NCBI GenBank assembly: GCA_023140595.1
Contig: JAGLLI010000045.1
Span: forward strand, 1-9,536
Source of the DNA: Candidatus Parcubacteria bacterium
Lineage (GTDB): Bacteria > Patescibacteriota > Patescibacteriia > Patescibacteriales > UBA12075
Reading direction: 5' to 3'
Length of the DNA: 9,536 nt
In this document: positions 1-6,875 of the stretch, in pieces
Position numbering within the stretch: the stretch's first letter is position 1
Layout of the letters: each line of letters opens with the position of its first letter
Made by a program: the position numbers and the translations under genes
The notes under the pieces: generated by a model
The model's input: only the letters and a program-made list of their open reading frames with translations
Databases searched by the model: none
What the model was told of the DNA's origin: nothing

Positions 1-660
1 TTTATACTGCTATATTTCGCCTTAACCGTTACTATATTAAAATTTAATATTGATAATAATTTTTTTCGCCAAGCAAATAAATATATTCCCATACCCGCTT
101 TTATTGCCAGGGGCAAAGTAATTGATTATTATTTATGGCAAGACATTATTAATAGCACAGATGATAAAACAAAAATTTCAGCGCGCGCAAAATTGGCAAA
201 ATATTTGGCTATAAACGAACTAACAAAAAAATATAATTTACCTCATGTTGATTTTTTAAATTTAAATGATGAAAAAATCACAAAAGCAATCGCGGAAAGA
301 GCGGCAAACGACGCGCAGGTTAATCAAGTCGCCATAAATCGTATTTACAGAATAAAGGAGATGATTAAAACTAAAAATGATTTTATTCGCGTATCTGAAA
401 AATACGGCGATGAGCTTGGCAAGGCGACAATAACAACACAAAATAAAAATCAATATTCTTACGCGGATGCTATTGATAATTTAAAAGTTAACGAGATTAG
501 TGATATAATAAGCGCCCAAGACGGCCATTATATTTTTCTTTGTTTTGAAAAAACGCCGGAAGAGCAGGTTTTAAGCTATGTTTTTATAAAAAATAAACCC
601 TTTGAACAGATTCTAAATGAATTAATTTCGGGGTATAGAATTATTAGTTTTGTGGATTAG
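1..660 (+). CDS. Membrane-anchored parvulin-type (SurA/PrsA-like) peptidyl-prolyl isomerase, 5' partial
   Basis: The frame is open from base 1 to the TAG at 658-660 (219 codons visible), so the true start is upstream of the window. An internal TTG at 193 is not a convincing start because coding continues through it. The first 14 or so residues are hydrophobic and look like the end of a membrane anchor. The following IPIPAF...GKVIDYY stretch (about 30-43) resembles the SurA-N-like segment after the anchor in exported foldases. Residues about 112-184 resemble a degenerate parvulin (PpiC) domain: an 'F..VSEKYGDELG' segment, then 'VNEISDIISAQDGHYIFLCFE', which matches the family's late 'G-x-I-S-xx-I-x-(T/S)-xx-G-(Y/H)-x-I' pattern. 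The likely role is extracytoplasmic folding of secreted proteins. Isomerase activity is uncertain because the domain is short and divergent; a purely chaperone-like role is possible. The fold class is fairly secure, the specific function is not. Confidence 0.7.
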   Translation, partial: FILLYFALTVTILKFNIDNNFFRQANKYIPIPAFIARGKVIDYYLWQDIINSTDDKTKISARAKLAKYLAINELTKKYNLPHVDFLNLNDEKITKAIAERAANDAQVNQVAINRIYRIKEMIKTKNDFIRVSEKYGDELGKATITTQNKNQYSYADAIDNLKVNEISDIISAQDGHYIFLCFEKTPEEQVLSYVFIKNKPFEQILNELISGYRIISFVD

Positions 661-764
661 AGAGATTTTTATAGATGAATTTAGGCAAAATTTTTTAAAA
701 TTGGAAAATAAAAAGATATATGTTAATATTAATATATGATAATACATAATTTTATTTAAAAAAT

Positions 765-1751
765 ATGCATAAATATGATTTTATAACAATTGGCGGCACT
801 ACCGAGGATATTACTTTTTATACTGATGAGGCGATAATGATTGATAATAAGGACGATATTTTGGCGCAAAAATTAATGGCTTTTGAATATGGGGCAAAAC
901 TTAAAATTGACCGTTCGTATTCAACTTTTGGCGGCGGCGCTTCTAACGCGTCCGTGTGCCTTGCCAAACTTGGCTTTAAAACAGCCGCGATTGTCGCGCT
1001 TGGAAATGACAATCGCGGAAAAGATATAATTTTGAATTTTAAAAAAAATCAAGTGAACACAAATTTTGTACAGCAAATTAAAACATGCGAAACCGGTTTT
1101 ACTTTTTTCATTGTCGGAAACGATAAAGAACATGTCGGTTTTTCCAATCGCGCGGCTAATACAAAATTAAGCATTGGCGCAAAAGAGTTAAAAGAAATAG
1201 ACAAGGCAAAATATATTTATTTAACCTCGCTTTCCGGAAAATGGCGTGAAATCTTAAAAAATGTATTTAAAAGCAAGGCGAAAATAGCTTGGAATCCTGG
1301 GCATATCCAGCTTCATGCCGGCGTAAAAACAATTGGAAAATTTTTAAAGAAAACTTATATTTTAACCGTAAATAAAGACGAAGCGATTGAACTTGTGATA
1401 TCAAACCCCAGACATAAAGAAAAAGATAGAAAATTTTTGAATGAAATTCCTAATTTATTAAAAGTCATAAAAAGTTATGGTCCTGAAATTGTGGTAATTA
1501 CCAATGGTAAATATGGGGCCCATGCTTATTACGGTAAAAAAATATATTATCAAAAAATATTAAAAGAAAAAAAACGAGTGGACACAACCGGCGTAGGCGA
1601 CGCTTTTGGTTCAACTTTTGCAGCAGGCATGGAATTGTTTAAAGGCGATATCAAAAAAGCAATGCTGGCAGGAGTCAAGAACACGGCATCGGTGATTGGA
1701 TGGCAGGGCGCGCAGAACGGGCTTTTGAGCAGGAGGGGAATTATGAAATAA
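765..1751 (+). CDS. PfkB-family (ribokinase-like) carbohydrate or nucleoside kinase
   Basis: This 328-residue protein has the length and layout of the ribokinase/PfkB superfamily, which phosphorylates sugars or nucleosides using ATP. Visible landmarks are the N-terminal strand 'DFITIGG', the substrate-side motif FGGGASN (55-61) followed by 'ASVCLAKLGFKTA', the 'TVNKDEA' strand-turn (201-207), 'VVITNGKYGA' (243-252) and the C-terminal signature DTTGVGDAFGSTF (273-285). In that signature GVGD forms the anion hole and D279 is the expected catalytic base. All core residues are present, so it should be active. The substrate cannot be read from sequence: ribose, adenosine, fructose-1-phosphate, fructose-6-phosphate and others are all possible. 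The ATG at 765 is preceded by AT-rich sequence without a Shine-Dalgarno motif. It is separated from murJ by a 76-bp palindrome that begins inside its stop codon. Confidence 0.9.
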   Translation: MHKYDFITIGGTTEDITFYTDEAIMIDNKDDILAQKLMAFEYGAKLKIDRSYSTFGGGASNASVCLAKLGFKTAAIVALGNDNRGKDIILNFKKNQVNTNFVQQIKTCETGFTFFIVGNDKEHVGFSNRAANTKLSIGAKELKEIDKAKYIYLTSLSGKWREILKNVFKSKAKIAWNPGHIQLHAGVKTIGKFLKKTYILTVNKDEAIELVISNPRHKEKDRKFLNEIPNLLKVIKSYGPEIVVITNGKYGAHAYYGKKIYYQKILKEKKRVDTTGVGDAFGSTFAAGMELFKGDIKKAMLAGVKNTASVIGWQGAQNGLLSRRGIMK

Positions 1752-1825
1752 TATTACAAATTATAATTTTTTGTTAGCTTGGGTTTTAAAACCCAGGCTA
1801 ACAAAAAATTATAATTTGTAATATT
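1750..1825. repeat. 76-bp near-perfect palindrome filling the kinase-murJ gap
   Basis: Bases 1750-1787 are the inverted complement of 1788-1825. All 38 positions pair, 37 as Watson-Crick and one as T-G (1779/1796, a G-U wobble in RNA). There is no spacer, so a transcript would form a hairpin of about 36 bp closed by the central TTTTAAAA. The element starts in the TAA stop of the kinase gene and ends 4 nt before the murJ ATG. Its GC-richer core is about 1773-1802. On the + strand the core is preceded by a T run and followed by an A run, the reverse of an ordinary bidirectional intrinsic terminator, although these tracts pair with each other. It could be a palindromic intergenic repeat, a processing or attenuation hairpin, or an atypical terminator. 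Confidence 0.95.
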
Positions 1826-1829
1826 TTGT

Positions 1830-3473
1830 ATGATAAAAAAATTATTCTCCGGACAAATAAATAGCATAACAATAGCAGCGCTTTTGGTAGCGCTCTCTTC
1901 TTTGGTAAGCAGATTTCTCGGGGTTTTTCGCGATCGTATTTTAGCTGGTGAATTCGGAGCCGGAGATGTTTTGGATGTTTATTATGCCGCGTTCAGGATT
2001 CCTGATTTGATTTTTAATTTATTGGTTTTAGGCGCATTGTCTGCAGGGTTTATACCTATTTTAAGCTGTTTAATCGGCAAGTCGTCTTCTCTTGCGTGTT
2101 TTAGCTTAAAAAGAAAATCCAATAAGGATGCTTGGAAATTTGTAAGCAATGTTTTGAATATTTTAGGGCTTGTTTTAATAGTTTTGTCAGGAGTCGGTAT
2201 AATTTTTGCGCCGGAAATAATGAAATTCATTACTCCCGGCTTTACAGGCGAAAAACAGCAAGCAGTTGTCATGTTGACTAGAATAATGTTTTTATCACCG
2301 ATATTTTTGGGCATATCAAGCGTTTTAGGCGGAATTTTACAGTCGTTTAAACGGTTTTTTTTGTATTCATTGTCTCCGATTTTCTATAATATTGGAATAA
2401 TTATCGGAGCATTATATTTTGTGCCGGCGCTTGGCATTAACGGTTTGGCATGGGGCGTTGTTTTTGGCGCTTTTATGCATATGGCGCTGCAAATACCGAT
2501 GGTTTTAAAATTGGGTTTTCGGTATAAGTTGATTATTGATTTTAAAAATAAAAATTTGATAAAAACCGCGATTATGACAATACCGCGTGTTTTAAGTTTG
2601 GCTGTTTCGCAAATTAATTTATTGGTTATAACAATTATCGCCTCCACATTAGCCAGTGGTTCATTAACGATTTTTAATTTTGCCAATAATTTGCAATTTT
2701 TGCCAATTAGCGTATTCGGCATATCTTTCGCGGTTGCCGCGTTTCCCACTTTGTCAATAGTTGCGTTTGACCGCAAGAAATTAATTTTTAATTTTTCCAA
2801 TACATTTCGGCAGATTTTATTTTTTGTTGTTCCGGCAACAGTTTTGCTTTTGACTTTGCGCGCGCAAATAATTCGCGTTGTCTTGGGAACAGGCAGTTTT
2901 GATTGGAATGATACAATTTTAACCATAGATACGCTTGGATTTTTTGCGATATCCATTTTCGCGCAAGCCAGCATTCCTTTGTTTGTAAGAATGTTTTACG
3001 CGCGGCATAATTCCAAAACTCCTTTTATTGTCGGCATGATAAGCGCTTTAATAAATGTCGGCTTGTCTTTTTATTTTTCAGGAAAATTAGGAGTTCCCGG
3101 ATTGGCCTTGGCTTTTTCCATTTCCAGCATAATTAATTTTATGCTTTTGTGGATGGTTTTGCGCTTTGATATCGGCGATATGGACGAGCTTCACATTCTT
3201 ATTTCATCTTTAAAATTTTCTTTGGCAGCAGTGGCGGCAGGCATTGCCGTACAAGGCGGAAAATATTTAATGGCGGATTTTTTCGGCACAGATACATTTT
3301 TAAGGGTTTTGTCCCAAGGCATCTTTGCAGGCATTGCCGGAATCGGAGTTTATATTGCTTTTTGTTCGTTATTAAAAAGCGAAGAATTATTCAGCTTTTG
3401 GAATTCAATCAAAAGGCGCCTGCCTTGGAATAAGGTTGAAACAGGCGACCAGGGAGAAGCGAGGGGAATTTAG
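1830..3473 (+). CDS. murJ: MurJ/MviN lipid II flippase
   Basis: The 547-residue polytopic membrane protein has the MurJ length and hydrophobicity, consistent with 14 membrane spans of the MOP exporter superfamily. It is expected to flip the peptidoglycan precursor lipid II across the cytoplasmic membrane. The N-terminal family signature is clear: 'SRFLGVFRDR' (27-36), 'FGAGDVLDVYYAAFRIPDL' (42-60) and 'LGALSAGFIPIL' (67-78). R28, R34, D49 and R56 correspond to the charged residues lining the central cavity, and R253 in 'IPRVLSLAVSQIN' matches the conserved Arg of the mid-protein helix. The loop at about 80-100 (with C80 and C90 and several Lys) looks slightly longer than usual. The last 20 or so residues form a polar cytosolic tail. 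The ATG at 1830 lies 4 nt after the palindrome and has no Shine-Dalgarno motif. The start is supported by the alignment of the first helix. A nearby foldase gene fits an envelope theme. Confidence 0.95.
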   Translation: MIKKLFSGQINSITIAALLVALSSLVSRFLGVFRDRILAGEFGAGDVLDVYYAAFRIPDLIFNLLVLGALSAGFIPILSCLIGKSSSLACFSLKRKSNKDAWKFVSNVLNILGLVLIVLSGVGIIFAPEIMKFITPGFTGEKQQAVVMLTRIMFLSPIFLGISSVLGGILQSFKRFFLYSLSPIFYNIGIIIGALYFVPALGINGLAWGVVFGAFMHMALQIPMVLKLGFRYKLIIDFKNKNLIKTAIMTIPRVLSLAVSQINLLVITIIASTLASGSLTIFNFANNLQFLPISVFGISFAVAAFPTLSIVAFDRKKLIFNFSNTFRQILFFVVPATVLLLTLRAQIIRVVLGTGSFDWNDTILTIDTLGFFAISIFAQASIPLFVRMFYARHNSKTPFIVGMISALINVGLSFYFSGKLGVPGLALAFSISSIINFMLLWMVLRFDIGDMDELHILISSLKFSLAAVAAGIAVQGGKYLMADFFGTDTFLRVLSQGIFAGIAGIGVYIAFCSLLKSEELFSFWNSIKRRLPWNKVETGDQGEARGI

Positions 3474-3491
3474 TATTTTTGATTTTTTTGA

Positions 3492-3521
3492 TTGGTTTTT
3501 TATGGTTTAAAATGGTATAAT
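3492..3521 (+). promoter_or_regulatory. Candidate sigma70-type promoter with extended -10 for the pgk operon
   Basis: TGGTATAAT at 3513-3521 is a perfect extended -10 element (TGn followed by TATAAT at 3516-3521). A weak -35-like TTGGTT lies at 3492-3497, with an 18-bp spacer. Transcription would begin near 3528, giving a leader of about 83 nt that contains the twin hairpins at 3570-3599. A second TATAAT (3531-3536) has no credible -35. The site sits in the 137-bp gap after murJ, where a new transcription unit would be expected. AT-rich DNA gives chance matches, so this is only a good candidate. Confidence 0.45.
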
Positions 3522-3568
3522 ATTTTATATTATAATTTGTGTTATTTGTAATTATATTTTGTGAATTT

Positions 3569-3599
3569 GCCAGCCCGAGGCTGGTCTGCCTAGGGCGGA
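3569..3599. repeat. Twin adjacent GC-rich hairpins in the pgk leader
   Basis: Two 6-bp stems with 3-nt loops lie directly next to each other. The first has arms 3570-3575 and 3579-3584 with loop CGA. The second has arms 3585-3590 and 3594-3599 with loop TAG and one G-T pair. By hand count the 31-bp block is 23/31 G+C, in sharp contrast to the surrounding AT-rich gap. It ends 11 nt before the pgk ATG and is not followed by a T run, so it is a poor terminator. It may be a mobile palindromic (REP-like) repeat or an mRNA leader structure affecting stability or initiation. Confidence 0.75.
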
Positions 3600-3610
3600 T
3601 AATCTTTATT

Positions 3611-4798
3611 ATGAAAATAAAATCTATAAAAAATATAAAAAACCTAGCAGGAAAGAGGGTTTTATTGCGTTGTGATTTTAATGTGCCGATTAAAAATGGG
3701 AGGATTTTGGATGATTATAAGATTATTAAAGGGCTTGAAACAGTGGAATATTTATTAAAAAAGAAAAGCAAAGTTATTATTGTGTCTCATTTGGGAAGGC
3801 CTGATGCGGCGAAAAAAAACGCGAAACATTCTTTATTGCCTGTGGCAGAATTTTTAAAAGAAAAAATTAAAAGACCTATTAATTTTATAAATGATATATC
3901 AGGTTTTCAGTTAGGAACAGCGGTTTCTAAAATGAAAAATTCTGAAATTATATTGTTGGAAAATATTCGTTTTGAAAAAGGCGAGAAAGAGAACAGCGCG
4001 GTTTTAGCCCGCCATCTGGCAAAATTGGCTGATGTATATATTAATGACGCTTTTGCCGTAAGCCACCGCGCGCATGCTTCTGTAAGCGTGATAAAAAAAT
4101 ATCTGCCGAGTTATGCCGGTTTGCTTTTGGAAAAAGAAATTTTACATTTGGGAAAAGCGCTAAATCCAGCTCGTCCGTTAATTTTAATTATAGGCGGAGT
4201 AAAATTGGCAACAAAAATTCCTTTGATAAAAAAATTTCGCAAAAAAGCTCATCGTATTTTATTGGGCGGGGCTTTGGCTAATAATTTTTTCGCGGCTCAT
4301 GGCTATGAAATCGGTCGTTCTTTGGTTGATAAAGAAAGCGTTGCGTTTGCGAAAAAAATTATTAAGAAAGGCTGGTATAAAAATATTATTTTGCCGATTG
4401 ATTTGCGAGTGAGCAATAAAAAAAGTTTTTGGGACGCGCATAATAAAAAAATAAATGAAATTGGAAAAAAAGATTATATTTTGGATATTGGAAACGAAAC
4501 AGTTGATTTTTATAAAAAATATATAAAGGGCGCCGCGACTATTGTTTGGAACGGTCCAATGGGAATGTTTGAAGAACAAAAATTTAAGCATGGAACATTA
4601 TCTATTGCCAGGTCTTTGGCGGTTAATTCAAAAAAATCGGTTTTTAGCATTGTTGGCGGAGGAGAAACAATTGAGGCTTTAAAAATGACTAAAACAATCA
4701 ATGATATTAACTGGGTTTCTACCGGCGGCGGCGCAATGCTTGCTTTTTTAAGCAAAGAAAAAATGCCGGGGATTAAGGGGCTTGTTAGTGGTTTTTAA
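3611..4798 (+). CDS. pgk: Phosphoglycerate kinase
   Basis: The 395-residue protein interconverts 1,3-bisphosphoglycerate plus ADP and 3-phosphoglycerate plus ATP in the cytoplasm. The landmarks of both lobes appear in order: 'RVLLRCDFNVP' (16-26), SHLGRP (59-64), ENIRF (117-121), 'NDAFAVSHRAHAS' (145-157), 'GGVKLATKI' (195-203), 'GGALANNFFAAHGYEIG' (219-235), 'VWNGPMGMFE' (312-321), GGGET (349-353) and 'STGGGAMLAFL' (370-380). The ATG at 3611 is chosen because the normal N-terminus aligns there. An upstream in-frame GTG at 3539 would add 24 residues translated through the GC-rich hairpins, which is implausible. Two positions are unusual: Lys37 sits where most Pgk have the catalytic Arg of the 'D-x-R-I' motif, and Glu352 where the nucleotide-loop Asp is usual. 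It is first gene of the apparent lower-glycolysis operon and has no recognisable Shine-Dalgarno motif. Confidence 0.96.
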   Translation: MKIKSIKNIKNLAGKRVLLRCDFNVPIKNGRILDDYKIIKGLETVEYLLKKKSKVIIVSHLGRPDAAKKNAKHSLLPVAEFLKEKIKRPINFINDISGFQLGTAVSKMKNSEIILLENIRFEKGEKENSAVLARHLAKLADVYINDAFAVSHRAHASVSVIKKYLPSYAGLLLEKEILHLGKALNPARPLILIIGGVKLATKIPLIKKFRKKAHRILLGGALANNFFAAHGYEIGRSLVDKESVAFAKKIIKKGWYKNIILPIDLRVSNKKSFWDAHNKKINEIGKKDYILDIGNETVDFYKKYIKGAATIVWNGPMGMFEEQKFKHGTLSIARSLAVNSKKSVFSIVGGGETIEALKMTKTINDINWVSTGGGAMLAFLSKEKMPGIKGLVSGF

Positions 4799-4814
4799 TT
4801 AATTTAGAAATTAT

Positions 4815-5579
4815 ATGTTTGATCATCTAGAAAACAAACAAAATAAAACAAGTAAAGAAACTCATGGTAATAACCGCGCGGAAGACTTGAAAATTAAAAA
4901 AAATATTAGCCGTCTAAGCGGCGGGAAGTCTAGCGCTTTAGTGGATTATAGTGAGAATAACAAAAAATTTTCCGAAAGAATGCTGAATTTAGAGAAAAAA
5001 GGAAAAAAAAGAGGGAAATATTTTTCATTAATCGGCATTATCGGCGGTCTCTTGATTGCTCTGCTGGTAATGTCCGCCTTATATTTTTTATTATTAGACG
5101 TAATTAATATTAGCGGAAAGATTGATGAAAATACAGCCAATATTCCCGATATTCTAAAAAATATTGATAGAAAAGATATTCTTCCAGTTTGGAAAAAATG
5201 CGAGCTTGATTCAGATTGCGTAATAACAAAAAAAGGGTGCTGTGAATGTTCATCCGGCGGTTTTCAGGAAGCTATTAATAAAAACTATTTGGAAGAATGG
5301 AATAGTAAATTAAGCAATAGCTGTCATACTGTTATTTGCCCGCAGTTATATAGATGCGAAGAAGGCTTGTCAATTTGCGATAATGGCGCTTGCGTATTTA
5401 AAGTTGGGGCGGTTGAAAATTTTATCAATGAAGAGTGGTTAGATTCAGATAATGACGGTTTAAGCGATTATGATGAGGTTAATGTTTATTTCACTGATCC
5501 GGAATTAAGCGATACTGACGGAGATGGATATTCAGATGGAGATGAAGTTAATAATGATTATAATCCTTTAGGAGAATAA
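4815..5579 (+). CDS. Single-pass membrane protein with Cys-rich region and TSP3-like calcium-binding repeats
   Basis: I do not recognise a named family for the whole 254-residue protein. Residues 1-68 are polar and Lys-rich, suggesting a cytoplasmic tail. One strong membrane helix spans about 70-95, flanked on the N-side by 'KKGKKRGK', so the positive-inside rule puts the C-terminus outside. Residues 129-193 hold ten cysteines (129, 135, 142, 143, 145, 170, 175, 181, 188, 193), which could form up to five disulfides. The C-terminus carries two thrombospondin type-3-like acidic repeats, 'DSDNDGLSDYDEV' (210-222) and 'DTDGDGYSDGDEV' (233-245), of the D-x-D-x-DG-x-x-D-x-x-E type that binds Ca2+. 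It is probably a surface-displayed protein with binding, adhesive or structural roles; no enzyme motif is seen. It lies 16 nt after pgk and 32 nt before eno, so it is probably co-transcribed with glycolytic genes. The ATG at 4815 gives the complete cytoplasmic tail. Confidence 0.85.
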   Translation: MFDHLENKQNKTSKETHGNNRAEDLKIKKNISRLSGGKSSALVDYSENNKKFSERMLNLEKKGKKRGKYFSLIGIIGGLLIALLVMSALYFLLLDVINISGKIDENTANIPDILKNIDRKDILPVWKKCELDSDCVITKKGCCECSSGGFQEAINKNYLEEWNSKLSNSCHTVICPQLYRCEEGLSICDNGACVFKVGAVENFINEEWLDSDNDGLSDYDEVNVYFTDPELSDTDGDGYSDGDEVNNDYNPLGE

Positions 5580-5611
5580 AAATAATATAAATTTTAATTA
5601 TAAATTCATCT

Positions 5612-6874
5612 ATGAAAAAAATAAAAAAAATTATCGCGCGAGAAATTTTAGATTCACGCGGATATCCCACTGTAGAGACTAAAATAATTCTTGATGACGG
5701 TTTAAGCGCAAAAGCCAGTATTCCCTCCGGAGCTTCAACAGGCACACATGAAGCATTGGAATTAAGAGATAATGAGCTAAAAAGATATGACGGCAAGGGA
5801 GTGTTAATGGCTGTAAAAAATGTTAATGAAAAAATATTTAAAGCCTTAAAAGGTAAAGATGTTACAAAACAGGAACAGATTGACGACGTAATGATTAAGC
5901 TGGATGGAACGGAAAATAAAAAAAAATTAGGCGCTAACGCTATTCTTTCGGTTTCTTTAGCTTGCGCGCGCGCGGCATCAATTGCGAAAAAACAAGAATT
6001 ATATGAATATATTTCAAAAACTTATAAAATAAAACAAAAAGAATATAAATTGCCGACTCCGTCTTTTAATATTTTTAACGGAGGAAAGCACGCGGATACT
6101 AATTTGGATTTTCAGGAATTTATGATTTTACCAATAAGAAAAACAAGCTTTAAAGAAAAAGTGAGAATGGGCGCTGAAATTTTTCATGAGCTGGGACATG
6201 TTTTAAAAAAAGCCGGTTTTGACACGGATGTCGGCAATGAAGGCGGTTATGCACCTGATATTTCATCCAGCATTCAAGCGGCGGAGTTGATAATGGCGGC
6301 TATAATTGACGCGGGCTATGAGCCCGGAAGAGATATCGGACTCGGGACTGATGTCGGATCATCGGAGTTATATAACAAAGAAACCGGAAAATATATTTTT
6401 AAATTGGATAATGCTCAATATTCCAGCGATACTTTAATCGGTTTGTATTATGAATGGTTTAGAAAGTTTCCAATTATTTCCATTGAGGATGGATTAGATC
6501 AGGATGACTGGGAGGGTTGGCGCGAATTAAACAAAGAGCTGGGCTCGGAAATGCTTTTGATTGGTGATGATTTGTTTGTGACTAATATTAAAAGATTAAG
6601 AAAAGGGCTTAAAGAAAAAGCCGCAAACGCGATTTTGATTAAGCCGAATCAAGTGGGAACTCTGTCGGAAACAATGGAGTGCATTAAGCTTGCGCATAAG
6701 CATAACTATAAAACAATGGCTTCGCATAGAAGCGGTGAAACCTGCGATACTTTTATCGCCGATTTAGCGGTTGGAGCCAACACCGATTTTATAAAAGCCG
6801 GCTCCTTGTCGCGCGGAGAACGGCTGGCAAAGTATAATCGTTTGATGGAGATTGAAGAAATGTTAAATTTTTAA
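5612..6874 (+). CDS. eno: Enolase (phosphopyruvate hydratase)
   Basis: The 420-residue protein converts 2-phosphoglycerate to phosphoenolpyruvate and water, using Mg2+, in the cytoplasm. It is slightly shorter than the 432-residue E. coli enzyme. Visible motifs are 'ILDSRGYPTVE' (12-22), the mobile loop SGAST (39-43), 'FNGGKHADTNLDFQEFMILP' (155-174, with H160 and E169), 'VGNEGGYAP' (207-215, catalytic E210), metal ligands D247, E292 ('SIEDGL') and D319 ('IGDDLFVTN'), the signature 'LIKPNQVGTLSE' (342-353, catalytic K344), SHRSGE (371-376) and K395 in 'IKAGSLSRGER'. All catalytic and metal residues are present. The start at 5612 places the conserved N-terminus correctly. No Shine-Dalgarno motif is visible upstream. 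The stop is 1 nt from the next ATG, implying co-transcription and probably translational coupling with gpmI. Confidence 0.97.
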   Translation: MKKIKKIIAREILDSRGYPTVETKIILDDGLSAKASIPSGASTGTHEALELRDNELKRYDGKGVLMAVKNVNEKIFKALKGKDVTKQEQIDDVMIKLDGTENKKKLGANAILSVSLACARAASIAKKQELYEYISKTYKIKQKEYKLPTPSFNIFNGGKHADTNLDFQEFMILPIRKTSFKEKVRMGAEIFHELGHVLKKAGFDTDVGNEGGYAPDISSSIQAAELIMAAIIDAGYEPGRDIGLGTDVGSSELYNKETGKYIFKLDNAQYSSDTLIGLYYEWFRKFPIISIEDGLDQDDWEGWRELNKELGSEMLLIGDDLFVTNIKRLRKGLKEKAANAILIKPNQVGTLSETMECIKLAHKHNYKTMASHRSGETCDTFIADLAVGANTDFIKAGSLSRGERLAKYNRLMEIEEMLNF

Positions 6875-6875
6875 T

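Noticed and set aside
193..660. Foldase starting at the internal TTG at 193
   Set aside because: The frame stays open to base 1 with a membrane-anchor-like segment and linker, so the gene is simply cut by the window start.
675..710. A/T-only inverted repeat after the foldase gene
   Set aside because: It is a short A/T palindrome of low stability, of a kind common by chance in this composition.
701..743. Possible promoter before the PfkB kinase (TTGGAA at 701-706, TAATAT at 724-729, also TATGAT at 735-740)
   Set aside because: The matches are weak, and such words occur by chance in this very AT-rich 104-bp gap.
1750..1825. Ordinary bidirectional intrinsic terminator
   Set aside because: The GC core is preceded by T and followed by A on the + strand, opposite to the expected order, and both tracts are inside the stem. 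A termination role is not excluded, but the standard model does not fit.
2384..2974. Long minus-strand open frame inside murJ, and similar antisense frames inside pgk, eno and gpmI
   Set aside because: They are complements of strongly conserved coding genes, have no recognisable protein motifs, and look like shadows of codon bias.
3474..3510. T-rich stretch after murJ as a terminator
   Set aside because: No stable stem precedes the T runs, so a factor-independent terminator cannot be supported.
3539..3610. Upstream GTG start that would extend Pgk by 24 residues
   Set aside because: The extension would be translated through the GC-rich twin hairpins and matches nothing in Pgk. The normal N-terminus begins at the ATG at 3611.
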